From contig NZ_JABELE010000011.1 in assembly GCF_013009345.1 (NCBI RefSeq), positions 1 to 54,088 of the forward strand: a stretch of 54,088 nt of DNA. The letters run 5' to 3'. The DNA is from Acinetobacter geminorum. GTDB lineage: Bacteria; Pseudomonadota; Gammaproteobacteria; Pseudomonadales; Moraxellaceae. Every line of letters starts with the position of its first letter. The stretch's first letter is position 1. This document shows positions 1 through 9,197 of the stretch, in pieces. Under the pieces are notes generated by a model that saw only the letters and a list, made by a program, of their open reading frames with translations, was not told where the DNA came from and ran no database searches. A program made the translations under genes and the position numbers.

Positions 1-41
1 TTACGATTCAGTTCGATGATCGATTAAAAGATCATTTATAA
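1..41 (+). CDS. Possible 3' end of a gene that starts before the window
   Basis: One forward frame is open from the window edge to a TAA at 39-41 and would encode the C-terminus TIQFDDRLKDHL. The codons look native for this genome, but twelve codons cannot identify a product. It may be chance. Confidence 0.3.
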   Translation, partial: TIQFDDRLKDHL

Positions 42-87
42 AAAATGGAACTTACACAAAATAATTTACAGGCTCAAATTTTTTTGA

Positions 88-417
88 TTAGTGAACAACT
101 CTAATGATTTTATGACTTTGTTCATTCACTAATACGTAATTTCCGTTCACTTTATACCATTTTTGATAGCGACCCGGTTTAGTTAATTTTTGGTGTTGAC
201 GATAGTCGATCACGTAACGTGAATGTCGATACTCATGCGGTACAACCTGACCTACTTTCCACGCATTACGATGGTCGTCTTTTTTAATCACTTTAACTGT
301 TTTTACTTCATGGTTTTGATAGTTGCCATGATGATTATGATCATTTGGTGCTGCCATTGCTGTTGTTGCAACTAAACCACTAAGTGAAAGAACAATCGCT
401 GTTGTTAATTTTTTCAT
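88..417 (-). CDS. Secreted RcnB-family (Ni/Co homeostasis-like) small protein
   Basis: This 109-residue protein has a signal peptide (MKK, then a hydrophobic stretch ending ATTAMA/A) followed by a His-rich linker near residues 27-38. Its C-terminal domain has the pattern VVPHEYR..YVIDYR...L.KPGRYQKWYKVNGNYVLV, typical of the RcnB/DUF1236-like periplasmic family. RcnB in E. coli is a periplasmic modulator of nickel and cobalt efflux; that role is not shown for this protein. The neighbour on the same strand is a paralogue with the same C-terminal domain, so the two look like a tandem duplication. Signal peptide and fold family are visible; metal binding is only suggested by the histidines. Confidence 0.8.
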   Translation of the reverse strand: MKKLTTAIVLSLSGLVATTAMAAPNDHNHHGNYQNHEVKTVKVIKKDDHRNAWKVGQVVPHEYRHSRYVIDYRQHQKLTKPGRYQKWYKVNGNYVLVNEQSHKIIRVVH

Positions 418-657
418 TGTGAACCTCGAATGATGAGCTAAATTTCAATAACTAAAGATTAGTGAACAATTGCAGATAAATCGTGGAGGCTACGAAGAAT
501 AAATGTGAAAACTAATTGTGAAATAAGAAGAAATTAAGAAAATATCTAAAGTGAAAATATAAAAAAGCTTGTATTTTTAAGATAGATAAACAATAAAAAA
601 GGATAAAACCCAAAGGCTTTATCCTTTTTTACTCAGCGATAGCGAGGGCCTATCGCC
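418..657. other. Spacer between the two RcnB-like genes
   Basis: This 240 bp AT-rich spacer holds the upstream region of the first RcnB-like gene (reverse strand, reading down from 417). It also holds a terminator-like hairpin at 595-630 and a second hairpin at 636-656 (GCGATAG...CTATCGC) just after the stop of the second gene. I see no further gene. Confidence 0.5.
595..630 (-). terminator. Rho-independent terminator of the second RcnB-like gene
   Basis: A GGATAAA...TTTATCC stem is flanked by A6 on the left and T6 on the right, so it can act on either strand. It lies about 28 bp past the stop of the reverse gene ending at 658. Confidence 0.75.
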
Positions 658-1071
658 TTAAAAACCACGAATACTCACAATGCTATTAGAATCTGTGTCG
701 ACTAAAATATAGTCATTGTTGATTTTGTACCATTGCTGATTACGGCCTGGTTTTGGCAAGTTACTGTCTTTATAGTCGACTTTATAGCCATTACCACGAT
801 AGTGCTGTGGCATAACATAGCCAGGCTGCCAGCGATGTTGTTTTAAGCGTTCAAAGCCACGCTCTTCGCGCATACGGCGTTCGTCACGGATACGATCATC
901 ATCATGATCACGTCCAAATCCTGGCCCACGATCATTCCACTCACCACGTGGACCTCCACCTTTAGGACCTTTGGGGCCATGGCCTCGGTCAAAAGGAGGA
1001 TCAGCAAAGCTCGCCATACTTGTGGTTAGTACGGTTATGCAAAGGGCTAAGATGGTGAACAACTTTTTCAT
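658..1071 (-). CDS. Secreted RcnB-family protein with charged Gly/Arg/Asp-rich linker
   Basis: I place the start at 1071 (MKKLFTILAL...), because a signal peptide begins there and AGGA lies 6-9 bases upstream. A longer frame to 1149 would put 26 unlikely residues before the signal. The mature protein has a very polar segment (PKGPKGGGPRGEWNDRG, then repeated D/R/E residues) between about residues 28 and 75. The RcnB-like C-terminal domain follows (VMPQHYRG.GYKVDYK...LPKPGRNQQWYKINNDYILVD). It is a paralogue of the gene ending at 88. Periplasmic location is predicted; the function is not known. Confidence 0.8.
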   Translation of the reverse strand: MKKLFTILALCITVLTTSMASFADPPFDRGHGPKGPKGGGPRGEWNDRGPGFGRDHDDDRIRDERRMREERGFERLKQHRWQPGYVMPQHYRGNGYKVDYKDSNLPKPGRNQQWYKINNDYILVDTDSNSIVSIRGF

Positions 1072-1197
1072 GATGCATCCTCGTTTACATCTGATGTCTC
1101 TCATGTTGAATACTCTACGCGCAAAATGCAGAGAAACTGTGAAGATCATTTAATGGTTCAATTAAAATTACGGATAGATCAAGGGTTTTTATCAATA

Positions 1198-1237
1198 ATA
1201 AAAAAGGCTTGTATATCTTTTCAGGTATAGGCAAGCC
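1198..1237 (-). terminator. Terminator downstream of yciK
   Basis: Read on the reverse strand, GGCTTG-CC-TATA pairs with TATA-CAAGCC around a ten-base loop and is followed by a T run. It is 50 bp past the stop of the yciK-like gene and ends the ubiG-mupP-yciK operon. Confidence 0.7.
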
Positions 1238-1287
1238 AGATTTGATGATTGGCCGTAATTTAATTTAGCTTTTTCATCTTTAACTTT

Positions 1288-2034
1288 TTAATCCTGCGCA
1301 TCAATACTTTGACCATTGAGTGCCAAGCTGTCTTCACCCATTAAATAGAGGTAAGCAGGCAAGATTGACTCAGGTGTAGGTAATGTCTTCGGATCTTCTT
1401 GTGGGTAGGCTTTCGCACGCATTGCAGTACGTGTTGCGCCTGGGTTAATGCAATTAAAGCGGATATTTGGATAAGTATTCTCCGCTGCAAAAATTTTACT
1501 CACTGCTTCAATTGCAATTTTTGAGACAGAATATGCGCCCCACAAAGCACGTGCTTCACGGCCTACACCCGAGCTGGTAAATACAACAGAGGCATTTTCT
1601 GACTTTTGCAAAAGTGGTAATAGAGCTTGAGTGAGGGCAAAAGGAGCACGTAAGTTAACTGCCATTACGTCATCCCATACTTCTGTTGGGTAATGTGCTA
1701 GTTCTACACGTTCACCCAAAATACCCGCATTATGCAAAATACCGTCTAGACGCCCAAACTGCTTTTCGAGCGTATCGACTAAAAAATCATAATCACGGTC
1801 AGAGGCACTTGAAAGCTGTAGCGGTAAAATCGCGGGTTGCGGTGCACCTAGACTTTCAATTTCATCATAAATCACTTCAAGTTTATTTAAGGTTCTACCA
1901 TGTAGGACAACGGTTGCACCATGTAGGGCATAACTTAGAGCCGCAGCTCGCCCAATTCCATCACCAGCACCGGTAATTAAAATAATTCGATCTTTGAGTA
2001 GATCCGGACGAGGTTGGTATTCTGAATATTTCAT
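1288..2034 (-). CDS. yciK: YciK-family short-chain dehydrogenase/reductase
   Basis: This 248-residue protein is a classical SDR. The NAD(P) loop TGAGDGIG is at 21-28, the NAG motif at 102-104, the catalytic Ser at 154/155 and the Y-xxx-K pair at Y168/K172. Length and the N-terminal lead (YQPRPDLLKDRIILITGA) match the YciK group, whose substrate is not established. A strong AAGGAGG Shine-Dalgarno precedes the ATG by seven bases. It is the last gene of ubiG-mupP-yciK, an order also known in Pseudomonas. The substrate cannot be read from sequence. Confidence 0.88.
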   Translation of the reverse strand: MKYSEYQPRPDLLKDRIILITGAGDGIGRAAALSYALHGATVVLHGRTLNKLEVIYDEIESLGAPQPAILPLQLSSASDRDYDFLVDTLEKQFGRLDGILHNAGILGERVELAHYPTEVWDDVMAVNLRAPFALTQALLPLLQKSENASVVFTSSGVGREARALWGAYSVSKIAIEAVSKIFAAENTYPNIRFNCINPGATRTAMRAKAYPQEDPKTLPTPESILPAYLYLMGEDSLALNGQSIDAQD

Positions 2035-2102
2035 TGGTAAACCTCCTTCTTTTTATATTGATAAAACGAATAGCCGTTAAAAAAGTCTATAAAACTCTGA
2101 TG

Positions 2103-2804
2103 TTAACTTATCATACGCTGATTTTCCTGTAGAGCAGGAAGCTTTTGACGTAACATATCGTGTAATTCTGTCACTGTATTTACAATCGAATCGGCCTGCC
2201 ATGATGCTAAATCATCACGGTGTTCGATAGGTAAATAGCCATAAGCTGCCAAGATGGTATACATATCGGCATTGCGACCAGCATCAATATCACGTGGGTG
2301 GTCGCCCACATAAATAATTTGATCTGCTGGGATATTTAACTGTTTAGCAGCCAAATACATTGGTTCAGGATCTGGTTTGGTTTTACTGACATCTTCAGGG
2401 CATACCAGAACCGCACAGCGTTCTGTTAGATTTAACTTTTCTAAAAGAGATTCACTTAATCCGCGTGGTTTGTTGGTCACAATACCCCATGGGATTTGTG
2501 CAGCTTCTAACTCTTCTAAGAGTGGATACATGCCTTCAAACAGATCTGTATCAACCACAATATTATTGCCGTACAGATCTAAAAAGTTTTGACGATGTGC
2601 CAAGAAAATTGGATTGGCTACATCCAACTCTGGATAGACCAATTTCACCATCGCACGTGCACCTTCAGAAACCTGAGTGCGAATAAGATCGGCTTCTACA
2701 ACAGGGCGTCTTGCATCACGGCACATTTGCTGAATAATACGAATGAAATCCGCAGCTGTATCGATAAGCGTACCGTCTAAATCAAATAAAACAGCTTTCA
2801 TCAT
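2103..2804 (-). CDS. mupP: HAD phosphatase, MurNAc-6-phosphate phosphatase (MupP) type
   Basis: This is a 233-residue haloacid-dehalogenase phosphatase. Motif I is FDLDGT with Asp8 and Asp10, motif II is the VTNK stretch, the motif III Lys is in SKTKPDP, and motif IV is YVGDHPRDIDAG. Sequence-based pipelines often call such proteins phosphoglycolate phosphatase (gph). The place between ubiG and yciK matches Pseudomonas mupP, which dephosphorylates MurNAc-6-P in the anhydro-MurNAc recycling route, and ampD of the same route lies 10 kb away. Its ATG overlaps the ubiG stop in ATGATG, so the two are translationally coupled. The MupP assignment rests on synteny; the HAD family is certain. Confidence 0.85.
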   Translation of the reverse strand: MMKAVLFDLDGTLIDTAADFIRIIQQMCRDARRPVVEADLIRTQVSEGARAMVKLVYPELDVANPIFLAHRQNFLDLYGNNIVVDTDLFEGMYPLLEELEAAQIPWGIVTNKPRGLSESLLEKLNLTERCAVLVCPEDVSKTKPDPEPMYLAAKQLNIPADQIIYVGDHPRDIDAGRNADMYTILAAYGYLPIEHRDDLASWQADSIVNTVTELHDMLRQKLPALQENQRMIS

Positions 2805-3514
2805 GCACCTGTATTAATCGTATGAACCATATAGTTAACGTCAACATTTGGCGCTAACCAGTAATGCTTGGTCAGTGGGTTGTAATGTAGTCCAGTCATT
2901 TCTTTTAACGTAAGACCTGCATTACGAATATCATGTGCCATTTCAGATGGTCGAATAAATTTATGATAATCATGCGTACCTTTTGGCAACATGCGTAGGA
3001 CGTACTCTGCACCAATAATGGCAAATAAATAAGATTTTGGGTTACGGTTAATGGTCGAGAAGAACACATGGCCGCCCGGTTTAACCAGAGCCTGACAAGC
3101 TTTTACAATAGATGCTGGATCTGGAACGTGTTCCATCATTTCCATACAAGTCACCACGTCATATTGACCAGCCTGTTCTTGTGCTAATTCCTCTACAGGA
3201 ATTTGACGATATTCAATATTTTGAACATTTTCTTGCTGAGCATGTAAACGGCCGACAGCTAGAGGTGCTTCACCCATATCGATACCTAATACATCTGCGC
3301 CACGACGTGCCATGCTTTCGGCCAAAATACCGCCACCACAGCCGACATCAAGTACTTTTTTACCAGCAAGACCGCCTGCACGTTCATCAATCCAGTTAAG
3401 ACGTAGTGGATTGATCTGGTGAAGTGGGCGAAATTCAGAATGTTGATCCCACCATTTGGCAGCAAGTGCTTCAAACTTTGCGATTTCTTGTAAATCAACA
3501 TTCAATTGCGACAT
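2801..3514 (-). CDS. ubiG: Ubiquinone biosynthesis O-methyltransferase UbiG
   Basis: This 237-residue class I SAM methyltransferase matches UbiG over its full length. It opens with the typical FEALAAKWWDQHSEFRPLHQINPLRLNWI segment, followed by the SAM-binding VLDVGCGGGILAE near 54-66 and the CMEMMEHVPDP motif near 122-132. UbiG carries out both O-methylation steps of ubiquinone synthesis. It is the first gene of the reverse operon, and its stop overlaps the next start. It ends with HYWLAPNVDVNYMVHT, as in other family members. Confidence 0.95.
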   Translation of the reverse strand: MSQLNVDLQEIAKFEALAAKWWDQHSEFRPLHQINPLRLNWIDERAGGLAGKKVLDVGCGGGILAESMARRGADVLGIDMGEAPLAVGRLHAQQENVQNIEYRQIPVEELAQEQAGQYDVVTCMEMMEHVPDPASIVKACQALVKPGGHVFFSTINRNPKSYLFAIIGAEYVLRMLPKGTHDYHKFIRPSEMAHDIRNAGLTLKEMTGLHYNPLTKHYWLAPNVDVNYMVHTINTGA

Positions 3515-3694
3515 GGTGCTACCTCTAAACTTGAGTTATCTTTTTGGATGTAGTTCGCCGTTAGTGTAGCGATTATTGGGAAAAAAGCGATAAACCCAAT
3601 AAAAAACTTCACAGAAGCAAAACGAATTTAGCATATTTGTTTTATATTTAGGGCATAAGCTAATGCATAACAACTTAGAGGAAAAGCTGTAGCA

Positions 3695-4312
3695 ATGAAA
3701 AAATTGGTTTTGGGTGGTTTGAGTGCAGCAATTATGGCCGTATCGGGTGGTGCAATGGCAGCAGATTTTGTTGCTGGTAAAGACTACACCGTGATTGCCA
3801 ATCCAGGCAAAGTGGAAGTTCCGGGGAAAATCGAAGTTCGAGAGTTCTTTTGGTATGGATGTCCACACTGTTTCAAACTTGAACCGCATATGCAAACGTG
3901 GTTAAAGCAGATTCCTAAAGATGTACGTTTTGTGCGTACACCAGCTGCAATGAATAAAATGTGGGAACAAGGGGCGCGTACATATTATACATCTGAGGCA
4001 TTAGGTGTACGTAAGCGCACGCATTTACCACTGTTCCATGCGATTCAGGTGAACGGTCAACAAATTTTTGATCAGGCTTCTGCTGCGAAATTTTTTACTC
4101 GTTATGGCGTACCTGAGCAGAAATTTAATAGTACTTACAACTCGTTTGCAGTAACTGCGAAAGTTGCCGAGTCAAATAAACTTGCTCAACAATACCAATT
4201 AACAGGCGTACCTGCAGTTGTCGTGAATGGTAAATATGTCGTGCAGGGTGAAGATGGTAAAGTCACTCAAGTTCTTAATTATTTAATTGAGAAAGAACGT
4301 AAAGCAAAATAA
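3695..4312 (+). CDS. dsbA: Periplasmic thiol:disulfide oxidoreductase DsbA
   Basis: This 205-residue precursor has a cleavable signal peptide (residues 1-22, ending GGAMAA). A thioredoxin-fold domain follows, with the active site C56-P-H-C59 in FFWYGCPHCFKLEPH and the cis-proline loop TGVPAVVVNG near residue 168. CPHC is the DsbA dithiol, which donates disulfides to proteins folding in the periplasm. AGAGGAAAA lies about 12 bases before the ATG. It is transcribed alone, divergent from ubiG and ending at a strong terminator. Confidence 0.95.
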   Translation: MKKLVLGGLSAAIMAVSGGAMAADFVAGKDYTVIANPGKVEVPGKIEVREFFWYGCPHCFKLEPHMQTWLKQIPKDVRFVRTPAAMNKMWEQGARTYYTSEALGVRKRTHLPLFHAIQVNGQQIFDQASAAKFFTRYGVPEQKFNSTYNSFAVTAKVAESNKLAQQYQLTGVPAVVVNGKYVVQGEDGKVTQVLNYLIEKERKAK

Positions 4313-4333
4313 GTTGTTTAGGCTTTACTTCAA

Positions 4334-4363
4334 AAAAATGGGCTTCATGTGAAGCCCATTTTT
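4334..4363. terminator. Bidirectional terminator between dsbA and the TetR gene
   Basis: A long stem, AATGGGCTTCA paired with TGAAGCCCATT, is flanked by A and T runs. It serves dsbA, and possibly also the convergent TetR gene ending at 4395. Confidence 0.85.
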
Positions 4364-4394
4364 ATATTTAGTTAATTATCACGAAATAATTCAA

Positions 4395-5042
4395 TTAATT
4401 TTGCTGATTTTCATCTTCAATCTGAAAATTTAAAACATCAAAATTAGCTGTTTGAGTCGGCAGTGATAATGCCTGATTAATATATAAATTAATTAATTTT
4501 TGGCGAGAACCAATCGAACGCTGGTAATAAGTAGAATTTAAAAGCAGTGATGCACCATAAGTCAGTGACCAGATATAAGACAAATAGTCACGAATTGACA
4601 TATCATAATTCAATGATTTTAAATAATTTTCTGTAATATCTTTAATTGCCAAAATACGCTGTTGGCGAATTTCATAAAGCTCTTCGAAAAGATGCTTCAA
4701 CTTAGACTCTGTCATCGTCAGATTTTCTTCAAGTTGATGCAATAGAATCGTTTTCCCTGGTGCAAGTAAATGATGAAGCATGTAATGAGGAGCATATTCT
4801 TTGAAATCTGTATTATATTTTTTAGAAATTTCTAAAATTTGCTTTTCATTTTGAATAATGAGCTCAAGTAGAAGCTCATTTTTACTTCTAAAATGCTTAT
4901 AAAGTGTGCCTTTAGCAATATCTAGCTCGGCCACTAACTCATCTAGAGTAATTTCCTGATTGTTTTCTAATAACAACTTTTCTGCCACGCTCAGAATTTT
5001 TTCTTTACGCATCAAAAACTGTGTATGACGATCAAGATTCAT
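4395..5042 (-). CDS. TetR-family transcriptional regulator
   Basis: I chose the ATG at 5042 (MNLDRHTQFLMRKEK...) because GGGA lies just upstream; a GTG at 5054 is the alternative. This 215-residue protein has an N-terminal helix-turn-helix, ILSVAEKLLLENNQEITLDELVAELDIAKGTLYKHFRSKNELL in outline, near residues 14-57. A helical ligand domain without recognisable family signature follows. It converges with dsbA and lies upstream of, and in the same direction as, nothing obvious that it would control. The target and ligand are unknown. The spacer 5043-5178 upstream would hold its promoter. Confidence 0.85.
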   Translation of the reverse strand: MNLDRHTQFLMRKEKILSVAEKLLLENNQEITLDELVAELDIAKGTLYKHFRSKNELLLELIIQNEKQILEISKKYNTDFKEYAPHYMLHHLLAPGKTILLHQLEENLTMTESKLKHLFEELYEIRQQRILAIKDITENYLKSLNYDMSIRDYLSYIWSLTYGASLLLNSTYYQRSIGSRQKLINLYINQALSLPTQTANFDVLNFQIEDENQQN

Positions 5043-5178
5043 AGGTATTCCCACACCAGTTTGGCCTAACGAATAGTTTACTTCCTGTAAAAAGAAAAAG
5101 ACTTTTCTTGAAATTTTCGCCTTTTTCTTTCACTCTTTACGTATTAACACATAACCTGTTTTTTGTCATTTGCCAGTT

Positions 5179-5817
5179 TTACCGTTCCCAGTTAGCAATG
5201 CCTCTAAACAGTAAGCGAACTTGTGTAGACGCATTTTCAATAAATGCAGTTTGTTGCTGTTTAAGTTGCTCACCTTGATATTGTTTGGCGAGGTTGAGCC
5301 ACGTCATTGCCCATGTAAATGACATATTGATCAAAATGGTAGATAAGACATTTAAGTCTTGAGGATTTTGAATATGTTTAAAATTTTCGAGTTTAGTCAG
5401 ATCTGTTGTGAGATCTTCAATCAAAAATTCAATTTCTCTAGCAATTGCTGCACGGACCGTTTCTGAACCACCCCAACGTTCAGCAATCATAAATTGCCAC
5501 TGTTTAGGGCTATGGTTCACTGCCTGTACAAATAGTTCAATACTGGTTTGGGTTTTTGCAGACTTGTGCTGTAAATAACTCTGGCCGAGTTGATGTAAAA
5601 CGCTTTTTAAATGTAGGGCAACTTGGTCAACCAACTCTTTCCCGAGTTCATCCATGTCTTGAAAATGACGATAGAACGCTGTTGGCACTAAACCCACTTC
5701 ACGTGCAACTTCACGCAAACTGATACTACTGAACGAACGCCCAGACGTGCTCAGATGCAAGGCTGCATCGAGAAGTGCCTGACGACTTTGCTGTTTTCGT
5801 TCATCCCGTATCGACAT
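5179..5817 (-). CDS. TetR-family regulator of the FabR/DesT type
   Basis: This 212-residue regulator has a helix-turn-helix near residues 10-55. The stretch RSFSSISLREVAREVGLVPT, with the following AFYRHFQDMDELG, is very close to E. coli FabR and Pseudomonas DesT, which sense fatty acyl thioesters and control unsaturated fatty acid synthesis. It diverges from a ferredoxin-reductase/desaturase operon, the same layout as desT-desCB. Palindromes of the form AGTGAACA-NN-TGTTCACT fill the shared promoter. Regulation of the desaturase operon, and autoregulation, is a strong inference; ligand specificity is not visible. Confidence 0.88.
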   Translation of the reverse strand: MSIRDERKQQSRQALLDAALHLSTSGRSFSSISLREVAREVGLVPTAFYRHFQDMDELGKELVDQVALHLKSVLHQLGQSYLQHKSAKTQTSIELFVQAVNHSPKQWQFMIAERWGGSETVRAAIAREIEFLIEDLTTDLTKLENFKHIQNPQDLNVLSTILINMSFTWAMTWLNLAKQYQGEQLKQQQTAFIENASTQVRLLFRGIANWER

Positions 5818-5883
5818 TAAAAAAACCTATTTAAACCGTGAGCCAAAGTCTAACAAAAAAGAGCAAACTTTCATAAAAAAAAT

Positions 5884-5901
5884 AGTGAACAAGTGTTGAC
5901 T
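5884..5901. promoter_or_regulatory. Operator 1 of the desaturase regulator
   Basis: AGTGAACA-AG-TGTTGACT is an 18 bp palindrome with one mismatch. Its right half contains the TTGACT that I take as the -35 box of the desaturase operon, so a bound repressor would block polymerase. Confidence 0.65.
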
Positions 5902-5925
5902 GAGTGAACACTATATAAATATAGT
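5896..5925 (+). promoter_or_regulatory. Sigma-70 promoter of the desaturase operon
   Basis: TTGACT at 5896-5901 and TATAGT at 5920-5925 are separated by 18 bp. The -35 overlaps operator 1 and the -10 overlaps operator 2. The predicted start near 5932 leaves a leader of about 60 nt. Confidence 0.6.
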
Positions 5926-5943
5926 GTACATATGTTCACTATA
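5920..5943. promoter_or_regulatory. Operator 2 of the desaturase regulator
   Basis: This is a 24 bp palindrome with 11 bp arms (left TATAGTGTACA, right TGTTCACTATA) around TA and one mismatch. It is the best site of the set and covers the predicted -10 box. Confidence 0.65.
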
Positions 5944-5959
5944 CGAACATGTGTTCACT
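5942..5959. promoter_or_regulatory. Operator 3 of the desaturase regulator
   Basis: TACGAACA-TG-TGTTCACT repeats the 8-2-8 design with a weaker left half. An extra lone half site GTGAACA lies at 5904-5910. Confidence 0.5.
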
Positions 5960-5991
5960 CAAATAAATAGCCAGAAACAAAAGAGGAACGT

Positions 5992-7017
5992 ATGAACGCA
6001 ACACTTAACTATCAACCACATTGGGTTCGAGAAGATTTCGTTGATTTTGTTTTGCAGAAAATTAACGCAACTTGGGCTTGGAAAAGGGTACTTGCAGAAG
6101 TTACCGCTGTTCAGCCGCTTCATACCGATATGGTGCTGATCAAACTTAAACCAAATCGTAATTTTAATTTCGAACAGGTTTGTGCGGGACATAGCATTCT
6201 ATTGACGTTGCTTATCGATGGCGTTTACCAACAACGTAGCTATTCGATTATTGAAGTAACCACTCAAGGTGAAATCGCTTTAGGTATTAAAGTACAAGGC
6301 TTAGTGTCTCGTGCAGCTCAACTATTACATGTAGGCGAGTGTGTTGAGATTTCACAGCCACAAGGTGATTTTACTTTGCATCAAGGACAGCAGCCTGCAA
6401 TTTTAATTGCCTCAGGAAGCGGTATTACTGCAATTTATTCACTCTTGCAGCAAGCTTTGAAACAGCAGCTTGAACAAATCCATGTCATTTATTTTAATCG
6501 TGCAGAAATTTTTCATGCCGAATTAAAAGCTTTGGCAGAACAGCACCCACAGCTTCAATATCATTTTTTTAATACCACCGAGCAAAAGCAGCATTTAACT
6601 GAAAGCTTACTGCAAAAGCTGGTTCCAGATTTTGCGCAGACTGCGACCTATATATGTGGGCACCACGGCATGATACAGCAGGCGAATGAAATTTATACGC
6701 AAAAAGGTGCTCAGTCTCAACTTCACCAAGAATATTTCCAACCACTTCAAGTGACTGGTACACATGCAGCACAGCCTATTATTTTCCGCCGTGCTCAACA
6801 CGAATTTTTAGCTGAAACAAATTTACTGAGCAGTGCAGAGCAGGCGGGACTACGCCCGCAACATGGCTGCCGTATGGGTGTTTGTAATAAATGCAGTTGT
6901 ACCAAAGTGAGCGGAGTCACTCAAAACCTGTTAACAGGTGAAATTGAAGACCAACCAAACCGTCCAATTAAACTATGCGTGAGTCAGGCATTAAGCCCCG
7001 TCACGATTGATCTATAA
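5992..7017 (+). CDS. Ferredoxin reductase (FAD, NAD(P)H, C-terminal 2Fe-2S) partner of the desaturase
   Basis: This 341-residue flavoprotein has an FAD domain with the RSYSI motif near residue 82, then an NAD(P)-binding domain (PAILIASGSGITAIYSLL near 137-155). A C-terminal plant-type 2Fe-2S ferredoxin domain follows, in which GCRMGVCNKCSC gives C-x4-C-x2-C and the fourth Cys is in KLCVSQ. The layout matches the oxidoreductase coupled to acyl-CoA desaturase (DesB in Pseudomonas). It lies 24 bp upstream of the desaturase and would pass NAD(P)H electrons to its di-iron centre. A good AGAGGAA ribosome site precedes the ATG. Confidence 0.9.
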   Translation: MNATLNYQPHWVREDFVDFVLQKINATWAWKRVLAEVTAVQPLHTDMVLIKLKPNRNFNFEQVCAGHSILLTLLIDGVYQQRSYSIIEVTTQGEIALGIKVQGLVSRAAQLLHVGECVEISQPQGDFTLHQGQQPAILIASGSGITAIYSLLQQALKQQLEQIHVIYFNRAEIFHAELKALAEQHPQLQYHFFNTTEQKQHLTESLLQKLVPDFAQTATYICGHHGMIQQANEIYTQKGAQSQLHQEYFQPLQVTGTHAAQPIIFRRAQHEFLAETNLLSSAEQAGLRPQHGCRMGVCNKCSCTKVSGVTQNLLTGEIEDQPNRPIKLCVSQALSPVTIDL

Positions 7018-7041
7018 AAAGAATTAAAGAGGATTAACCCT

Positions 7042-8190
<1,149 letters not shown>

Positions 8191-8203
8191 TAGATAGACC
8201 AAT

Positions 8204-8233
8204 AAATAGCTCCTAAAAAGGGGCTATTTTTAT
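8204..8233 (+). terminator. Terminator of the desaturase operon
   Basis: AAATAGCTCC pairs with GGGGCTATTT around a short A-rich loop and is followed by T residues, 14 bp past the desaturase stop. Confidence 0.75.
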
Positions 8234-8281
8234 TTTTAAGTCATGAAAAGTGCAGACTTACATTTGAAAGTAGGGAATAAA

Positions 8282-8310
8282 CTCAACCTGTCAAAATCCT
8301 TTGCTATACT
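8282..8310 (+). promoter_or_regulatory. Probable extended -10 promoter of rph
   Basis: TGCTATACT at 8302-8310 is an extended -10 box 38 bp before the rph ATG. The -35 region is poor, as is common for extended -10 promoters. Confidence 0.45.
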
Positions 8311-8348
8311 ATGCCCAAGTTTGTATTTAAGAGAATTTAGGAAGGATT

Positions 8349-9065
8349 ATGCGTATTGACCAACGTGCATTAGACCAATTACGTGAAGTGAAAATTACAC
8401 GAAACTACACCCGTTATGCTGAAGGTTCTGTGCTGGTCGAATTTGGTCACACCAAAGTCCTTTGTACTGCAAGCATTGATAACTCAGTGCCACGCTTTCT
8501 AAAAGGCCAAGGCCAAGGCTGGGTAACGGCAGAATATGGTATGTTACCACGTTCAACACATTCACGTTGTGACCGTGAAGCGGCTCGTGGTAAACAAACT
8601 GGTCGTACTCAAGAAATCCAACGTTTGATTGGCCGTAGCTTACGTGCAATGGTTGATTTGAAAAAGCTTGGTGAAAACACGATTACCATCGACTGTGATG
8701 TCATTCAGGCAGATGGTGGTACACGTACTGCTTCAATCACTGGTGCTGCTGTAGCATTGGTTGATGCGATGAATGTTTTACTTGCACAGAAAAAAATTAA
8801 GCAAGATCCGCTTAAAGGCTTAGTTGCTGCAATTTCTGTAGGTATGTATCAAGATGAAGTATTACTTGATCTTTGCTATGAAGAAGACTCGAACTGTCAA
8901 ACTGACTTAAATGTCGTGATGACACAAGCAGGCGAGTTTATTGAAATTCAAGGGACAGCTGAAGATAAACCATTTACCCGTGCTCAAAGCAATGCCATGT
9001 TAGAAATGGCCGAAAAAGGAATTGCCGAGCTCATTAAAAAGCAACAAGAAGCTTTAGGCTGGTAA
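8349..9065 (+). CDS. rph: Ribonuclease PH
   Basis: This 238-residue protein aligns end to end with RNase PH, the phosphate-dependent 3'-5' exonuclease that trims tRNA precursors. It opens MRIDQRALDQLREVKITRNY and carries SVLVEFGHTKVLCTASI, the AEYGMLPRSTHSR loop, EIQRLIGRSLRA near residues 84-95 and the catalytic-region DCDVIQADGGTRTASITGA near 118-136. The strong SD AGGAAGGA lies directly upstream. The gene is monocistronic, with its own terminator, and is a normal length with no sign of damage. Confidence 0.97.
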   Translation: MRIDQRALDQLREVKITRNYTRYAEGSVLVEFGHTKVLCTASIDNSVPRFLKGQGQGWVTAEYGMLPRSTHSRCDREAARGKQTGRTQEIQRLIGRSLRAMVDLKKLGENTITIDCDVIQADGGTRTASITGAAVALVDAMNVLLAQKKIKQDPLKGLVAAISVGMYQDEVLLDLCYEEDSNCQTDLNVVMTQAGEFIEIQGTAEDKPFTRAQSNAMLEMAEKGIAELIKKQQEALGW

Positions 9066-9077
9066 GTTTAAGTTTTC

Positions 9078-9107
9078 TAAAAAACGCATCTTCGGATGCG
9101 TTTTTTT
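9078..9107 (+). terminator. Terminator of rph
   Basis: AAAACGCATC-TTCG-GATGCG is followed by seven T residues; the TTCG tetraloop is the classic stable form. Confidence 0.9.
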
Positions 9108-9197
9108 ATGCCTTCATCAAATCGACATAAAAACATCACTTGCCTGTCACCTTTTCGCTTTATTAGTAGTTCGCATTTAAACCGTTTGGGAAAACCA

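Noticed and set aside
636..656. Second terminator after the RcnB-like gene
   Set aside because: GCGATAG/CTATCGC forms a stem but lacks a T run on the reverse strand; the hairpin at 595-630 is the better terminator.
3536..3895. Reverse frame of 119 codons opposite the dsbA 5' half
   Set aside because: It overlaps a well-supported dsbA and the ubiG/dsbA promoter, has Cys/Phe-rich shadow composition and no ribosome site.
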